Assembly (NCBI GenBank): GCA_022801715.1
Contig: JAAWSV010000007.1
Coordinates: forward strand, 1 to 64,000
Length of the DNA stretch: 64,000 nucleotides
Source of the DNA: Oscillospiraceae bacterium
GTDB taxonomy: Bacteria; Bacillota; Clostridia; Oscillospirales; Oscillospiraceae
Direction: 5' to 3'
The translations under genes and the position numbers were made by a program. Below, in pieces: positions 16,810 through 25,664 of the stretch. A model generated the notes under the pieces. That model was not told the origin of the DNA. It was given only the letters and a program-made list of their open reading frames with translations, and did no database searches. Numbering within the stretch: the first letter of the stretch is position 1; every line of letters starts with the position of its first letter.

Positions 16810-19626
16810 ATGGCCAACAGCGATTTTGACATCCGAAACGGTATGCTCCAGCGATACACCGGCCCCGGCGGGGACGAGGTCCTGCCGCCGGAGGTGCGCA
16901 GCATCGGTGCCGACGCTTTTGCCGGCTGCGAGACCCTGCGCACCCTGCGCATCGACGGCAAAATGGACTTCATCGGCACCGATGCCTTCGCCCGTTGTCC
17001 CAACCTATCGGTCTGCGCCCCCCAGCACCCGCCGGGGGACGCTTGGGACGCGGAGAGCCGCCTGCGCATGGCCTTGGGCTACTGCGCCGCCCCGGAGCTG
17101 TACAAGGGGGACGTGGCCGCGGCCTACGCCCGGTACGCCAAGGGCCAGCGCAAGCGCCTTGAGAGCGCCGCCCGGCGGATGGGCCTTGCCGCCGCCCTCC
17201 AATACTTCCCGGAGGAGCCGGAGAAGCCCGTCAACTACAAAAAGCTCAGCGAGAAACAGAAGGTACTGGCTCTGGAGGAGGCGGTGTTCTCCGGCGACAT
17301 GGACCGCATAGAGGCGGTTTTGACAGGCTGCAAAACCTTCGAGTTTACCGCGCGGGCCTTAGGCCTCGCCTGCCGCTTCGGTTCCCTCCCCATGGTGCGC
17401 CGTCTGATAAAGGCCGGATGTAATTTCCGCCTGACGCAGGATGTGGGCCTCACCAGCAAGTACGATATCTACACCAACTACACCGGCTACTTCAACAGCC
17501 GCTTGGTGTGGCACCGGTTTGAGTACATGCTGATGGCCGACACCCTGACAGACAAGGAGCGCTTCGGGGACTTCCGGGGCCTCACCGGCATCCTGCCCGA
17601 GGGGGACGGGGAGCGCCCGCCCGTCCCGGAGGCGGAGCGCCTTGAGATCCTCCGCTGCCTCACCACAACAAAGAGTGCCCAGACGGACTTGGAGGGCCTG
17701 TTCTACACCGCCGTGACCGAGGGCCGTGATCCCTTCATACAGGTGTTTTTGGACCAGAACGTCCCCCTCACCAGCTTCGATGTCTCCCGACTGGAGTCCC
17801 GGCAGCGCATGGATGTCCTCCCCCGTATGCTGAACGTGGCCAAGGCCCAGCGGAGGTGCCAGGTCCCCGTGACCTTGGGCATCCTCCAGTCCGTTCAGGA
17901 CGACGCCGCCTTGGTGGAGCGCCTTTTGGACGAGGGGAAGCTCCCCAACAAATTGGATACCACCAAGCTCCTCAAAGGCTCCCTCGCCGCCGCCAACGCC
18001 GGCACCCTCACCCTCTGCCTGAACCGGGGCTTCTGCCGGAGTATTGCCACCCGGGACAAGCTCATCGAGCAGTCCATCGCGGAGAACCGCCCCGAGCATA
18101 CCGCGGTCCTGCTGGCATACAAGAACCGCACCGCGGACCTCCAGAAGGAGGCCGCCCAGCAGGAGGCAAGAGATCTGAAGGATCTCACCGCCGCCCCGGA
18201 CTCGGTGTACATGATGAAGAAGTTCTGGCAGTTCAAAAAGCAGGAGGACGGCACCCTGATCCTCACCGGCTACAAGGGCCCCGGCGGTGCGGTGTGGGTG
18301 CCGGAGAGGATCGGCAAGGACCCAGTTACCGCCATCGGTGAGAGGGCCTTCTCCCCCCTCGCCCTCCGCCTCACAGCGGAGCAGAAGGAGCAGCGGGAGA
18401 CCGCCATCACCTCCGTCACCATCCCAAAGACCATCACCTCCTTGGGCCGGATGCTGTTTGAGGGCTGCCGCGGCTTGGAGGAGGTCCATATCGAGGCCTC
18501 CGTCACCACCTTGGAGAAGTGCACCTTCCGAAACTGCGCCGCCCTCCGCCGCGTCACGCTTCCCGAGGGCCTGAAGGTGATCCAAGAGACGGCCTTTGAG
18601 TACTGCGTCAGTTTGGAGTACATTACCCTGCCCCAGAGCCTCCAGTACCTCCACAACGGGGCCTTTGGGCACTGCTACGCCCTCCGGGAGATCGAGCTCC
18701 CCGCGGAGGTCAAAAAGCTGGGCAAGTGGCTGTTTCAGGACTGCCAGTCCCTGACCCGGGCCGTCCTGCCCGAGGGGCTCACCGAGCTCCCCGCCGACCT
18801 CTTCAGGGCCTGTGAGCGGCTCCGGGAGGTGACCATCCCCCGAAAGGTGCGGGCTATCTGCTCCTCCGCCTTCGAGGGCTGCTGGGCCCTGACGGAGATT
18901 GACCTCCCCCCGCGGGTGCGGGAGCTGGAGTACGGCGTTTTCCGAAACTGTACCGGCTTAGAGCGCATCACCCTGCCGGAAAATCTGGGGGTCATCAGCT
19001 CCTTCGTCTTCTCAAACTGTAAGAAGCTAAAGAGCATCCGCCTCCCCCGAACCATGACGCGCATCGGCGCCAACGCTTTCGAGAACTGCGTCAGCCTGAG
19101 GACCGTGGAGATGCCCAACTCCCTCCGGGATCTCCACATCGGCGCCTTTGAAAACTGCGCCGCCCTCCGCTCCATCACCCTGCCCCAGAGCCTTAAGGAG
19201 ATCGACAGCACCGTCTTTAAAAACTGCACGGCCTTGGAGGAGGTGACCCTCCCGCCCTTCATCCAGCGCATCGGAAACTACGCCTTTGAAAACTGCGCCG
19301 CCCTGCGGCACGTTGACATCCCCATCACCCTCGCCTCCATCGGCCCCAGCGCCTTTCAGGGCTGCACCGCGCTGACGTCCATGGACCTGCCGGAGATCAT
19401 CCAGCATATCGGCGGCCGGGCCTTTGAGGGCTGTACCGCCCTGAAAACCGTCATCATCCGGGCCAACGCCACCAAATTTGGCGACGTGACCGACCTGAGA
19501 AACCGCTTCATCCTCAACACCGCCGGTGTCTTCAGCGGCTGCGAGGATCTGACCATCCACGCCAAAGCCGGTTCCAGTGCCGCCGCCTACGCCAAGGAGC
19601 ACAATCTCCCCCTGACACTCCTATAA
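16810..19626 (+). CDS. Large cytosolic LRR_5 (BspA-like) protein with ankyrin-like helical region
   Basis: A 938-residue protein. A short N-terminal LRR_5 block (about 10-60, 'RSIGADAFAGCETLRTLRID') is followed by helical repeats resembling ankyrins (about 155-210, 'ACRFGSLPMVRRLIKAGCNF', and about 357-420). A junction strand module 'EDGTLILTGYKGPGG' then leads into roughly fifteen LRR_5 units (about 500-938) of the form 'AFENCVSLRTVEMPNSLRDLHIG'. No signal peptide, SLH or sortase motif is visible, unlike typical surface BspA proteins, so it should stay in the cytosol. The start is ATG at 16810, preceded by GGAGG; upstream in-frame Mets lack one. It opens a plus-strand cluster with DUF2201-VWA and MoxR genes and is a candidate recognition or scaffold component. 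Confidence 0.85.
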   Translation: MANSDFDIRNGMLQRYTGPGGDEVLPPEVRSIGADAFAGCETLRTLRIDGKMDFIGTDAFARCPNLSVCAPQHPPGDAWDAESRLRMALGYCAAPELYKGDVAAAYARYAKGQRKRLESAARRMGLAAALQYFPEEPEKPVNYKKLSEKQKVLALEEAVFSGDMDRIEAVLTGCKTFEFTARALGLACRFGSLPMVRRLIKAGCNFRLTQDVGLTSKYDIYTNYTGYFNSRLVWHRFEYMLMADTLTDKERFGDFRGLTGILPEGDGERPPVPEAERLEILRCLTTTKSAQTDLEGLFYTAVTEGRDPFIQVFLDQNVPLTSFDVSRLESRQRMDVLPRMLNVAKAQRRCQVPVTLGILQSVQDDAALVERLLDEGKLPNKLDTTKLLKGSLAAANAGTLTLCLNRGFCRSIATRDKLIEQSIAENRPEHTAVLLAYKNRTADLQKEAAQQEARDLKDLTAAPDSVYMMKKFWQFKKQEDGTLILTGYKGPGGAVWVPERIGKDPVTAIGERAFSPLALRLTAEQKEQRETAITSVTIPKTITSLGRMLFEGCRGLEEVHIEASVTTLEKCTFRNCAALRRVTLPEGLKVIQETAFEYCVSLEYITLPQSLQYLHNGAFGHCYALREIELPAEVKKLGKWLFQDCQSLTRAVLPEGLTELPADLFRACERLREVTIPRKVRAICSSAFEGCWALTEIDLPPRVRELEYGVFRNCTGLERITLPENLGVISSFVFSNCKKLKSIRLPRTMTRIGANAFENCVSLRTVEMPNSLRDLHIGAFENCAALRSITLPQSLKEIDSTVFKNCTALEEVTLPPFIQRIGNYAFENCAALRHVDIPITLASIGPSAFQGCTALTSMDLPEIIQHIGGRAFEGCTALKTVIIRANATKFGDVTDLRNRFILNTAGVFSGCEDLTIHAKAGSSAAAYAKEHNLPLTLL

Positions 19627-19721
19627 ATCCCGCCGCCAACCACAAATTCCTAACTTCTCATTCCTAATTTATCCCGACTCTCCACACTCAAAAATATCTC
19701 CTATCCGAAAGGAGCCTCCCC

Positions 19722-21059
19722 ATGTCCGAAGCCCAACAGCGCGCCGAGGCCCTCGCCCGCGACGTACTCCAGCTTGCCCGCAACACCCTTTTGGTGAACC
19801 TCCGTTTCTTGGATGCCGCCCTGAGCCAGTTCACCCTTGTCCCCTCGGACCTGCCCCTCTCCACCGACGGCCAGCGCCTCTGCTTCTCCCCCCGCCATGT
19901 GCTCCTGCGCTACCGGGAGGAGCGGGAGGCGGTGAACAGGGACTACCTCCACATGGTGTTCCACTGCGTATTCCGCCATATGTACATCCACTCCTTGGTG
20001 GACCGCCCCCTGTGGGACCTCGCCTGCGACATCGCCGTGGAGGAGGTGATCGCCTCCTTGGCCGTCCCCTGCGCCGCCTCCCGCCGTCAGATCCGGCAGG
20101 CCGCCGTCTTGGAGGCCATGCGGGAGGAGATCCACCCTATGACCGCGGAGGGGCTCTACAGCTATTTCCAGACCCAGCCCCCGGAGGACCTGGCGGAGCT
20201 GCAAAGCCTCTTCTGGGGGGACGACCACACCCTCTGGTACGAGAAGCGGGGGGAGGGCCCGGGGAAGGACAGCGGGAAAAACACCGCCGCCAACAGCAAG
20301 GGCGGCAAGGACGGGGTGGAGGGCGCCCCCTTGGAGGCGGTCTGGAAGGAGATCGCCCGCCGGATGCAGGTGGACATGGAGACCTTTGTCCAGCGGCAGG
20401 GGATCGTCCCCGGTGCCTTGGCGCAGAACCTGCGGGAGGTGAACCGGGAGCGGTACGACTACACCGCCTTCCTCCAAAAATTTGCCGTCCGGGGCGAGGT
20501 GATGAGGCTGAACTTGGACGAGTTCGACTACATCTTCTACACCTACGGCCTCCAGCTCTACCAGAGGATGCCCCTGATCGAGCCTTTGGAGTACAAGGAG
20601 GTCAAGCGCATCCGGGAGTTTGCCGTGGCCATCGACACCTCCGGCTCCGTCTCCGGGGAGCTGGTGCAGACCTTTGTGCAGAAGACCTACAACGTGCTGA
20701 AATCTACCGAGAGCTTTTTCAGCAAAATAAACCTCCACATCATCCAGTGCGACGCTGCTGTGCAGGAGGACGTGAAGATCACCTCCCAGGAGGAGTTTGA
20801 CGCCTACTTGGAGAGCATGACCATCCGCGGCCTTGGCGGCACGGACTTCCGGCCGGTGTTCGCCCATGTGGACGCCCTCCGGGATCAGGGAGAGTTCCAG
20901 AACCTGAAGGGCCTCATCTACTTTACCGACGGCTACGGTACCTTCCCGGCGAAAAAGCCGGACTATGACGCGGCCTTTGTGTTTGTGGATGAGGGAGTGA
21001 ATAACTATGATGTGCCGCCGTGGGCGATTAAGCTGGTGCTGCGGAGGAATGAGATTTGA
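19722..21059 (+). CDS. DUF2201 protein: metallopeptidase-like N-domain plus VWA-like domain
   Basis: A 445-residue cytosolic protein. The N-terminal half resembles the DUF2201_N putative metallopeptidase domain; the helix 'LHMVFHCVFRHMYIH' (76-90) keeps paired His residues but reads HMVFH where a HExxH zinc protease would have Glu. The C-terminal half is a VWA-like domain with a good MIDAS: 'AIDTSGSVS' (about 303-311), the Thr in 'GGTDFRPVF' and the Asp in 'LIYFTDGYG'. DUF2201 proteins pair with MoxR-type AAA+ ATPases, as seen here. The start is ATG at 19722, with AAAGGAG upstream. It lies 95 bp after the first LRR gene. Confidence 0.88.
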   Translation: MSEAQQRAEALARDVLQLARNTLLVNLRFLDAALSQFTLVPSDLPLSTDGQRLCFSPRHVLLRYREEREAVNRDYLHMVFHCVFRHMYIHSLVDRPLWDLACDIAVEEVIASLAVPCAASRRQIRQAAVLEAMREEIHPMTAEGLYSYFQTQPPEDLAELQSLFWGDDHTLWYEKRGEGPGKDSGKNTAANSKGGKDGVEGAPLEAVWKEIARRMQVDMETFVQRQGIVPGALAQNLREVNRERYDYTAFLQKFAVRGEVMRLNLDEFDYIFYTYGLQLYQRMPLIEPLEYKEVKRIREFAVAIDTSGSVSGELVQTFVQKTYNVLKSTESFFSKINLHIIQCDAAVQEDVKITSQEEFDAYLESMTIRGLGGTDFRPVFAHVDALRDQGEFQNLKGLIYFTDGYGTFPAKKPDYDAAFVFVDEGVNNYDVPPWAIKLVLRRNEI

Positions 21060-21121
21060 TTCCATTAGGAAGTAGGAATTGAGGCGTCCCTCGTCAACCG
21101 GAATGGCCCGACGCCCCATCC

Positions 21122-21146
21122 GCAGGGGCGCACATTGTGCGCCTGC
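21122..21146. repeat. GGGGCGCACA-type intergenic hairpin repeat
   Basis: GCAGGGGCGCACA-TTG-...TGCGCCTGC is one of five related intergenic hairpins in the window. It sits in the 172-bp gap between the DUF2201 gene and the second LRR gene. Confidence 0.65.
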
Positions 21147-21231
21147 TCCGCCGATATTCTCCCATTCCCCGCCGCATCGTACCAAACCCAAACCAATCCC
21201 GCACAGGAGCGACATAGAAGGAGAAGGTACC

Positions 21232-23439
21232 ATGTCTGATCTGAAAAACTTCATCATCGAAAACGATACCCTCATCCGCTGCCGGAGGGCCGGCGGGGCG
21301 GTGACGGTGCCCGAGGGCGTGACGGCCATCGGCGAGGGGGCCTTTGCCGATCTGGTGGACCTGACTGCTGTCCGTCTGCCGGACGGGCTGCGGGCGGTGG
21401 GGGAGTACGCCTTCTCCGGCTGCACCGGCCTTGGGGAGGCGAACCTCCCCGAGGGGGTGGAGGAGATCGGCACCGGGGCTTTCACCGGCTGCGGGAGGCT
21501 CACCGCCGTGGCCCTGCCCAAGTCCCTGAAAAAGCTGGGCCGGGAGGTCTTCCGGGACTGTGCCCGGCTGACGGAGATCACCGTGGCGGCGGGGAACAAG
21601 GTGTTCCGCTTTGAGAACGGCCTTCTGATCCGCCGGAAGGAGGTCCTCTGCTGGCCCATGGGCCGCGCCGGCGCCGCCATAGTGCCCGAGGGGGTGCAGA
21701 AGATTGCCCGGCTGGCCTTCGCCGCCTGTAAGGGTGTGACGGAGATCATCCTTCCCGACAGTGTCACCGAGGTCGGCGGCGAGGCCTTCACCCAGTGTAA
21801 GAACCTCCGCCGCCTCCGTCTGTCCAAGGGACTCACCAAGGTCGGCAGCGGCATGGCCTGCGGCTGTGATGCCCTGACGGAGATCGACCTGCCCGATTCC
21901 CTCACCGATATCGGGGAGTACACCTTCTCCGAGAGCGGCCTTACCTCTCTCACCATCCCTGCCGGCGTCACTATTGTCCGCCGCCGGGCCTTCGCCGTGT
22001 GCCGGGACCTGCGGGAGGTCACTGTGGCCGGGGACACGGAGCTGGCCTACGAGGTATTCGCCCGCTCCGGCGTGGAGACGCTGCGCCTTGGAAAGGGCAA
22101 GCTGGTCTCCTCCACCTTCGAGGGGTGTGACCGCCTCACCGCCGTCTATGCCCAGCAGCCCCTCGCCGCCCTGCCCAAGGGGGAGGTGAAGGACGCGGCC
22201 ATTATGACCGCCGTCCGCCGCATCGCCTCCGGGGAGGAGCGGAGCGAGGAGGTGCTGAAGTACATCAAAAACCAGCGCCGCCACCTCTTTCCCATGGCCG
22301 TCCGGGAGCCGGAGCTTCTGCGCTTCATGGCCGCCGAGGGGATGCTGACCGCCAAGGACTACCCCCTGCTCCTCGCCGAGGCGGAGGCGCAGCAGAACAC
22401 CGCCGCCAAGGCCGCCATCCTGGAGTACCAGAACCGGGCCGGGGGGCCGCCGGATCCCTTCGAGGAGATGGAGGAGGCGTACAAAAAGGCGGAGCGTGTC
22501 GCCGCCTACATCGAGAAAAACGGTACCCTCCCGGTGAGCGAGCTGAAGAAGATCTGGAGCTATCGCAAAAATCCCGACGGCACCATCACCGTCACCTCCT
22601 ACAAGGGAGAGGAGAGCGAGGTCACCGTCCCCGACGTCATCGGCAAGTCCCCTGTCACCGCCATTGAGGGGACCTTTGGTCTCTATACGGCGGCGTCGGA
22701 GAAGTACATGGCTGTCCGCCGGGCTGTCCGCCGTGTGACGCTGCCAAAGGGCCTCAAGCGCATCGGCGCTTACAGCTTCAGCGGCTGCGGCCAGCTCCAG
22801 AGCATCCAAATCCCGGAGGGGGTGACGGAGATCGGCCAGCGGGCCTTCCAGGGGTGCAAGTCCCTCCGCCGCTTGGTCCTGCCCGCGCCGGTGCGGAAGA
22901 TCGGGGGGCACGCCTTCGCCGGCTGCGCCGGCCTGACGGCCTTTGCGGTGCCGGAGGGGGTGGGTGTCCTGCCGGACTGCGCCTTTAACGAGTGCCGGAA
23001 GCTCTCCGACATCACCCTCCCCGCCGGCCTGACGGAGATCGGGATGGGGGCTTTCGACAAGTGCGCCGCCCTGCGGAACGTCGTCCTCCCCGACGCCGTG
23101 GCCGTTATGGGCAGCGGCGTCTTTCGGGAGTGCGCTGCCCTGATCCGGGTGGTCCTGCCCGCCTCCCTGAAGCTGCTGTCGTACAGTACCTTCGCCTCCT
23201 GCTCCGCCCTGCGCTGGGTCACCGTCCCCCAAGGGGTGACGGAGATCAGCTCCTTCGTCTTCTACAACTGCCGCTCTTTGGAGCGGGTGACCCTGCCGGG
23301 GAGCGTCACCGACATCGCCGACAAGGCCTTCGAGCACAACACCCGTGCCGCCATTCAGGCCCCCCTCGGCTCCGCCGCAGAGGCCTACGCCCGTAAGTAC
23401 CGCATCAAATTCGAACCCATGGAGGAGACTGCCCCATGA
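21232..23439 (+). CDS. Second cytosolic LRR_5 protein of the cluster
   Basis: A 735-residue paralogue of the protein at 16810-19626. It has an N-terminal LRR_5 block (about 1-330, 'GEYAFSGCTGLGEANLPEGVEEIG'), a helical middle (about 343-430) and the same junction module ('DGTITVTSYKG' and 'VIGKSPVTAI', about 444-470). A second LRR_5 block runs to the end ('RAFQGCKSLRRLVLPAPVRKIGG'). No export signal is seen. The start is ATG at 21232, with AAGGAGAAGG upstream; the frame is open further upstream but through the intergenic hairpin repeat. It overlaps the MoxR gene by four bases (ATGA), a strong sign that their products work together. Confidence 0.85.
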   Translation: MSDLKNFIIENDTLIRCRRAGGAVTVPEGVTAIGEGAFADLVDLTAVRLPDGLRAVGEYAFSGCTGLGEANLPEGVEEIGTGAFTGCGRLTAVALPKSLKKLGREVFRDCARLTEITVAAGNKVFRFENGLLIRRKEVLCWPMGRAGAAIVPEGVQKIARLAFAACKGVTEIILPDSVTEVGGEAFTQCKNLRRLRLSKGLTKVGSGMACGCDALTEIDLPDSLTDIGEYTFSESGLTSLTIPAGVTIVRRRAFAVCRDLREVTVAGDTELAYEVFARSGVETLRLGKGKLVSSTFEGCDRLTAVYAQQPLAALPKGEVKDAAIMTAVRRIASGEERSEEVLKYIKNQRRHLFPMAVREPELLRFMAAEGMLTAKDYPLLLAEAEAQQNTAAKAAILEYQNRAGGPPDPFEEMEEAYKKAERVAAYIEKNGTLPVSELKKIWSYRKNPDGTITVTSYKGEESEVTVPDVIGKSPVTAIEGTFGLYTAASEKYMAVRRAVRRVTLPKGLKRIGAYSFSGCGQLQSIQIPEGVTEIGQRAFQGCKSLRRLVLPAPVRKIGGHAFAGCAGLTAFAVPEGVGVLPDCAFNECRKLSDITLPAGLTEIGMGAFDKCAALRNVVLPDAVAVMGSGVFRECAALIRVVLPASLKLLSYSTFASCSALRWVTVPQGVTEISSFVFYNCRSLERVTLPGSVTDIADKAFEHNTRAAIQAPLGSAAEAYARKYRIKFEPMEETAP

Positions 23440-24983
23440 ATATCAAGGAAGCCAAGCAGCAGATCCAGAACGCCATGACCGCCTACTTCACCAAGACCCC
23501 CTACGGCGGTTACGTCATCCCCATCGAGCAGCAGCGCCCGGTGTTCCTGATGGGCCCTCCGGGCATCGGCAAGACCGCCGTCATGGAGCAGATCGCCGCC
23601 GAGCTGAATGTGGGACTCATCTCCTACTCCATGACCCACCACACCCGCCAGAGCGCCCTGGGCCTCCCCTACATCACCCGCAAGACCTACGGCGACAGGG
23701 AGTACGACGTGTCTGAGTACACCATGAGCGAGATCATCGCCTCCGTCTACGACCTGATGGAGGACAGCGGCCTGCGGGAGGGCATTTTGTTCCTCGATGA
23801 GATCAACTGCGTCTCCGAGACCTTGGCCCCCTCCATGCTCCAATTCCTCCAGTACAAGATCTTTGGCCGCCACCGGGTTCCCGAGGGCTGGATCGTCGTC
23901 ACCGCCGGCAACCCGCCGGAGTACAACAACTCCGTCCGGGACTTCGACATCGTCACCTGGGACCGCCTCAAGCGCATTGACGTGGAGCCGGACTTCGACG
24001 CGTGGAAGGAGTACGCCTACCGCCGGGGTACCCATGCTGCCGTCATGACCTACCTCGAGATCAAAAAGGGCGACTTCTACCGGGTGGAGACCACCGTGGA
24101 CGGCAAGTCCTTCGTCACCGCCCGGGGCTGGTCGGACCTCTCCGACATGATCCGCCTCTACGAGACCCACGGTCTCCCCGTGGACGAGAACCTGGTCGGC
24201 CAGTACCTGCAAAACCGCCGCATTGCCAAGGACTTTGCCGTCTACTACGACCTCTTCAATAAATACAGATCGGATTATCAGGTGGATAAAATACTCTCCG
24301 GCAAGGCCGACCCTGCCATTATTGCCCGTGCGCAGGCCGCCCGCTTTGACGAGCGCCTCAGCCTCCTTGGCCTCCTCCTCGACGGCGTCACCGACACCCT
24401 CCGCCAGACCTGCACCGCCGAAGACACCGCCGCCATGCTCATGTCCGTCCTGAAATCGGTGCGCCTCGACATGGGCCGCTTAGGCCCCGCTGCCGATATC
24501 CCCGCCCTGCTCACCGCCCAAGCTGTAGAGAAGCAGGAGGCCCTGCAGAAGGGGCGCCGCTCCTCCGCCATGTCCCGGGAGGACCAGCTCACCCACGAGA
24601 GTGTCATCGCCGCCCTCGCCGCCCTTCGGGAGCAGCTGGACGAGACCCGCCCCGGCACCTCTGCCGAGGCCTTCGCCCTTTTGAAGGCGGACTTCGACCA
24701 GCGGACCAAGTCTCTGAAAAAGTCCGCCGCCGCCGGCGGAAAGCAGCTGACAAACCTCTTCGCCTTCTGCGAGGCCGCCTTTGGCGATGGGCAGGAGCTG
24801 TTGATCCTGGTCACTGAGCTTACCATCAGCCACATCTGCGCCCGCTTCATCGGCCGCTACGGCTGCAAGGAGTATTTCCAGCGGAACCGGGACCTGCTCT
24901 TTTACGAGCGTCAGCTCCAGCTTCTGGAGGAGCTGAAGGAGCTGGACTGGGACTTGGACAAGCCCGAGGACGCGGAGCAGTAA
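23436..24983 (+). CDS. MoxR-type AAA+ ATPase
   Basis: A 515-residue ATPase. Walker A is 'GPPGIGKTA' (about 40-48) and Walker B is 'ILFLDEIN' (about 117-124). Sensor 1 falls in 'VVTAGNPPEYNNSVRDFD', and an arginine-finger segment 'WDRLKRIDVEPDF' follows. After residue 300 comes a 200-residue helical C-terminal region rich in Ala, Leu and charged residues. MoxR ATPases act as chaperones that remodel or activate partner complexes, usually with a VWA protein (compare RavA-ViaA, CoxD-CoxE). Here the VWA partner is the DUF2201 protein at 19722, and the coupled LRR protein is a likely client or adaptor. A terminator follows directly. Confidence 0.92.
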   Translation: MNIKEAKQQIQNAMTAYFTKTPYGGYVIPIEQQRPVFLMGPPGIGKTAVMEQIAAELNVGLISYSMTHHTRQSALGLPYITRKTYGDREYDVSEYTMSEIIASVYDLMEDSGLREGILFLDEINCVSETLAPSMLQFLQYKIFGRHRVPEGWIVVTAGNPPEYNNSVRDFDIVTWDRLKRIDVEPDFDAWKEYAYRRGTHAAVMTYLEIKKGDFYRVETTVDGKSFVTARGWSDLSDMIRLYETHGLPVDENLVGQYLQNRRIAKDFAVYYDLFNKYRSDYQVDKILSGKADPAIIARAQAARFDERLSLLGLLLDGVTDTLRQTCTAEDTAAMLMSVLKSVRLDMGRLGPAADIPALLTAQAVEKQEALQKGRRSSAMSREDQLTHESVIAALAALREQLDETRPGTSAEAFALLKADFDQRTKSLKKSAAAGGKQLTNLFAFCEAAFGDGQELLILVTELTISHICARFIGRYGCKEYFQRNRDLLFYERQLQLLEELKELDWDLDKPEDAEQ

Positions 24984-24996
24984 AGCGACATACTCA

Positions 24997-25026
24997 AAAG
25001 TCCCCGCCCATACGGGCGGGGACTTT
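24997..25026 (+). terminator. Terminator of the LRR/VWA/MoxR cluster
   Basis: A perfect 13-bp stem, AAAGTCCCCGCCC (24997-25009) with GGGCGGGGACTTT (25014-25026), begins 14 bp after the MoxR stop codon. Confidence 0.8.
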
Positions 25027-25071
25027 GTATTCTGCCAAATTGCTCCATAAAACCGGAGATAATGGCTGCTT

Positions 25072-25581
25072 TTACTCCTTCCTCCCTGTGAAGAAAATGC
25101 CAATAATTGCACCCCAAAGGACAAACGGCGCAATTCGGACAAACAGCCATTCAAACGAGTGGAATGCCACCCCAAGAACAGCGGTTTCAGGATCGCTGTA
25201 ATCCCAGACCAAGTAAGAGCTTTCTAACACCCCCAAGACGGCAAAAATTGCTGCTATCAATAGGCACAATAAGATAAGAATCCAACGCAAAACCCTTTTC
25301 TTGGTAGTTTTTCTCTGTGCGAGCTGCAAGTTTATCACCTCCAATTTTGCGGAAATCGCCGTTAAGCTGTCCACATCCGACGTAGCGACAGCTTCGCCGA
25401 GCAGCGTGCTCACAGGCGTTTCCAGCACCTCCGATAGGGAGAGCAGCATATCAGAGTCGGGGACAGACAGCCCCTGCTCCCATTTTGAAACTGTCTGCCG
25501 CACCACGTTCAGCATGACAGCGAGCTCCTGCTGGGACAGCCCCTTTGATTTCCGGATTGCCCTCATGTTTTCACTGAGCAT
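25072..25581 (-). CDS. XRE family regulator with two membrane segments
   Basis: A 169-residue protein. Residues 1-65 are a Cro/CI-type helix-turn-helix ('MRAIRKSKGLSQQELAVMLNVVRQTVSKWEQGLSVPD'). Two hydrophobic segments follow at about 95-118 ('WILILLCLLIAAIFAVLGVL') and 140-163. The gene is visibly less GC-rich than its neighbours, which suggests later acquisition. The start is ATG at 25581, with AAAGGAGG upstream; an in-frame extension to 25653 would run into the promoter. Its promoter region carries a perfect palindrome, so it probably represses itself. Other target genes are not evident. Confidence 0.85.
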   Translation of the reverse strand: MLSENMRAIRKSKGLSQQELAVMLNVVRQTVSKWEQGLSVPDSDMLLSLSEVLETPVSTLLGEAVATSDVDSLTAISAKLEVINLQLAQRKTTKKRVLRWILILLCLLIAAIFAVLGVLESSYLVWDYSDPETAVLGVAFHSFEWLFVRIAPFVLWGAIIGIFFTGRKE

Positions 25582-25615
25582 AAAGAGAACCTCCTTTCCT
25601 TTCGTTGTTGCCGAT

Positions 25616-25664
25616 ATTGTAGCCGAAACGGCCCGTTGCCGCAAGCAACGCATGTTAACATGCG
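25616..25664 (-). promoter_or_regulatory. Promoter and palindromic operator of the XRE gene
   Basis: On the minus strand, TTGCGG (25644-25639) and TACAAT (25621-25616) are separated by 17 bp. Just upstream lies the perfect 16-bp palindrome CGCATGTTAACATGCG (25649-25664), and GTTGC/GCAAC (25635-25649) overlaps the -35. These are likely operator sites for the XRE protein. Confidence 0.55.

Noticed and set aside
17359-18672. A 437-codon minus-strand open frame
   Set aside because: It is antisense to the first LRR gene with skewed His/Gly/Leu composition and no start signals.
19701-22037. A 778-codon minus-strand open frame
   Set aside because: It is fully antisense to the DUF2201 gene and the second LRR gene, crosses a gene gap and has no ribosome site or domain pattern.
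21094-23337. A 747-codon minus-strand open frame
   Set aside because: It mirrors the repeat periodicity of the LRR gene on the other strand; the pattern comes from the repeats, not from coding on that strand.
16810-23439. Surface adhesins of the BspA type
   Set aside because: The LRR_5 repeats fit, but neither protein has a signal peptide, SLH repeats or a sortase motif, so surface location is not supported.
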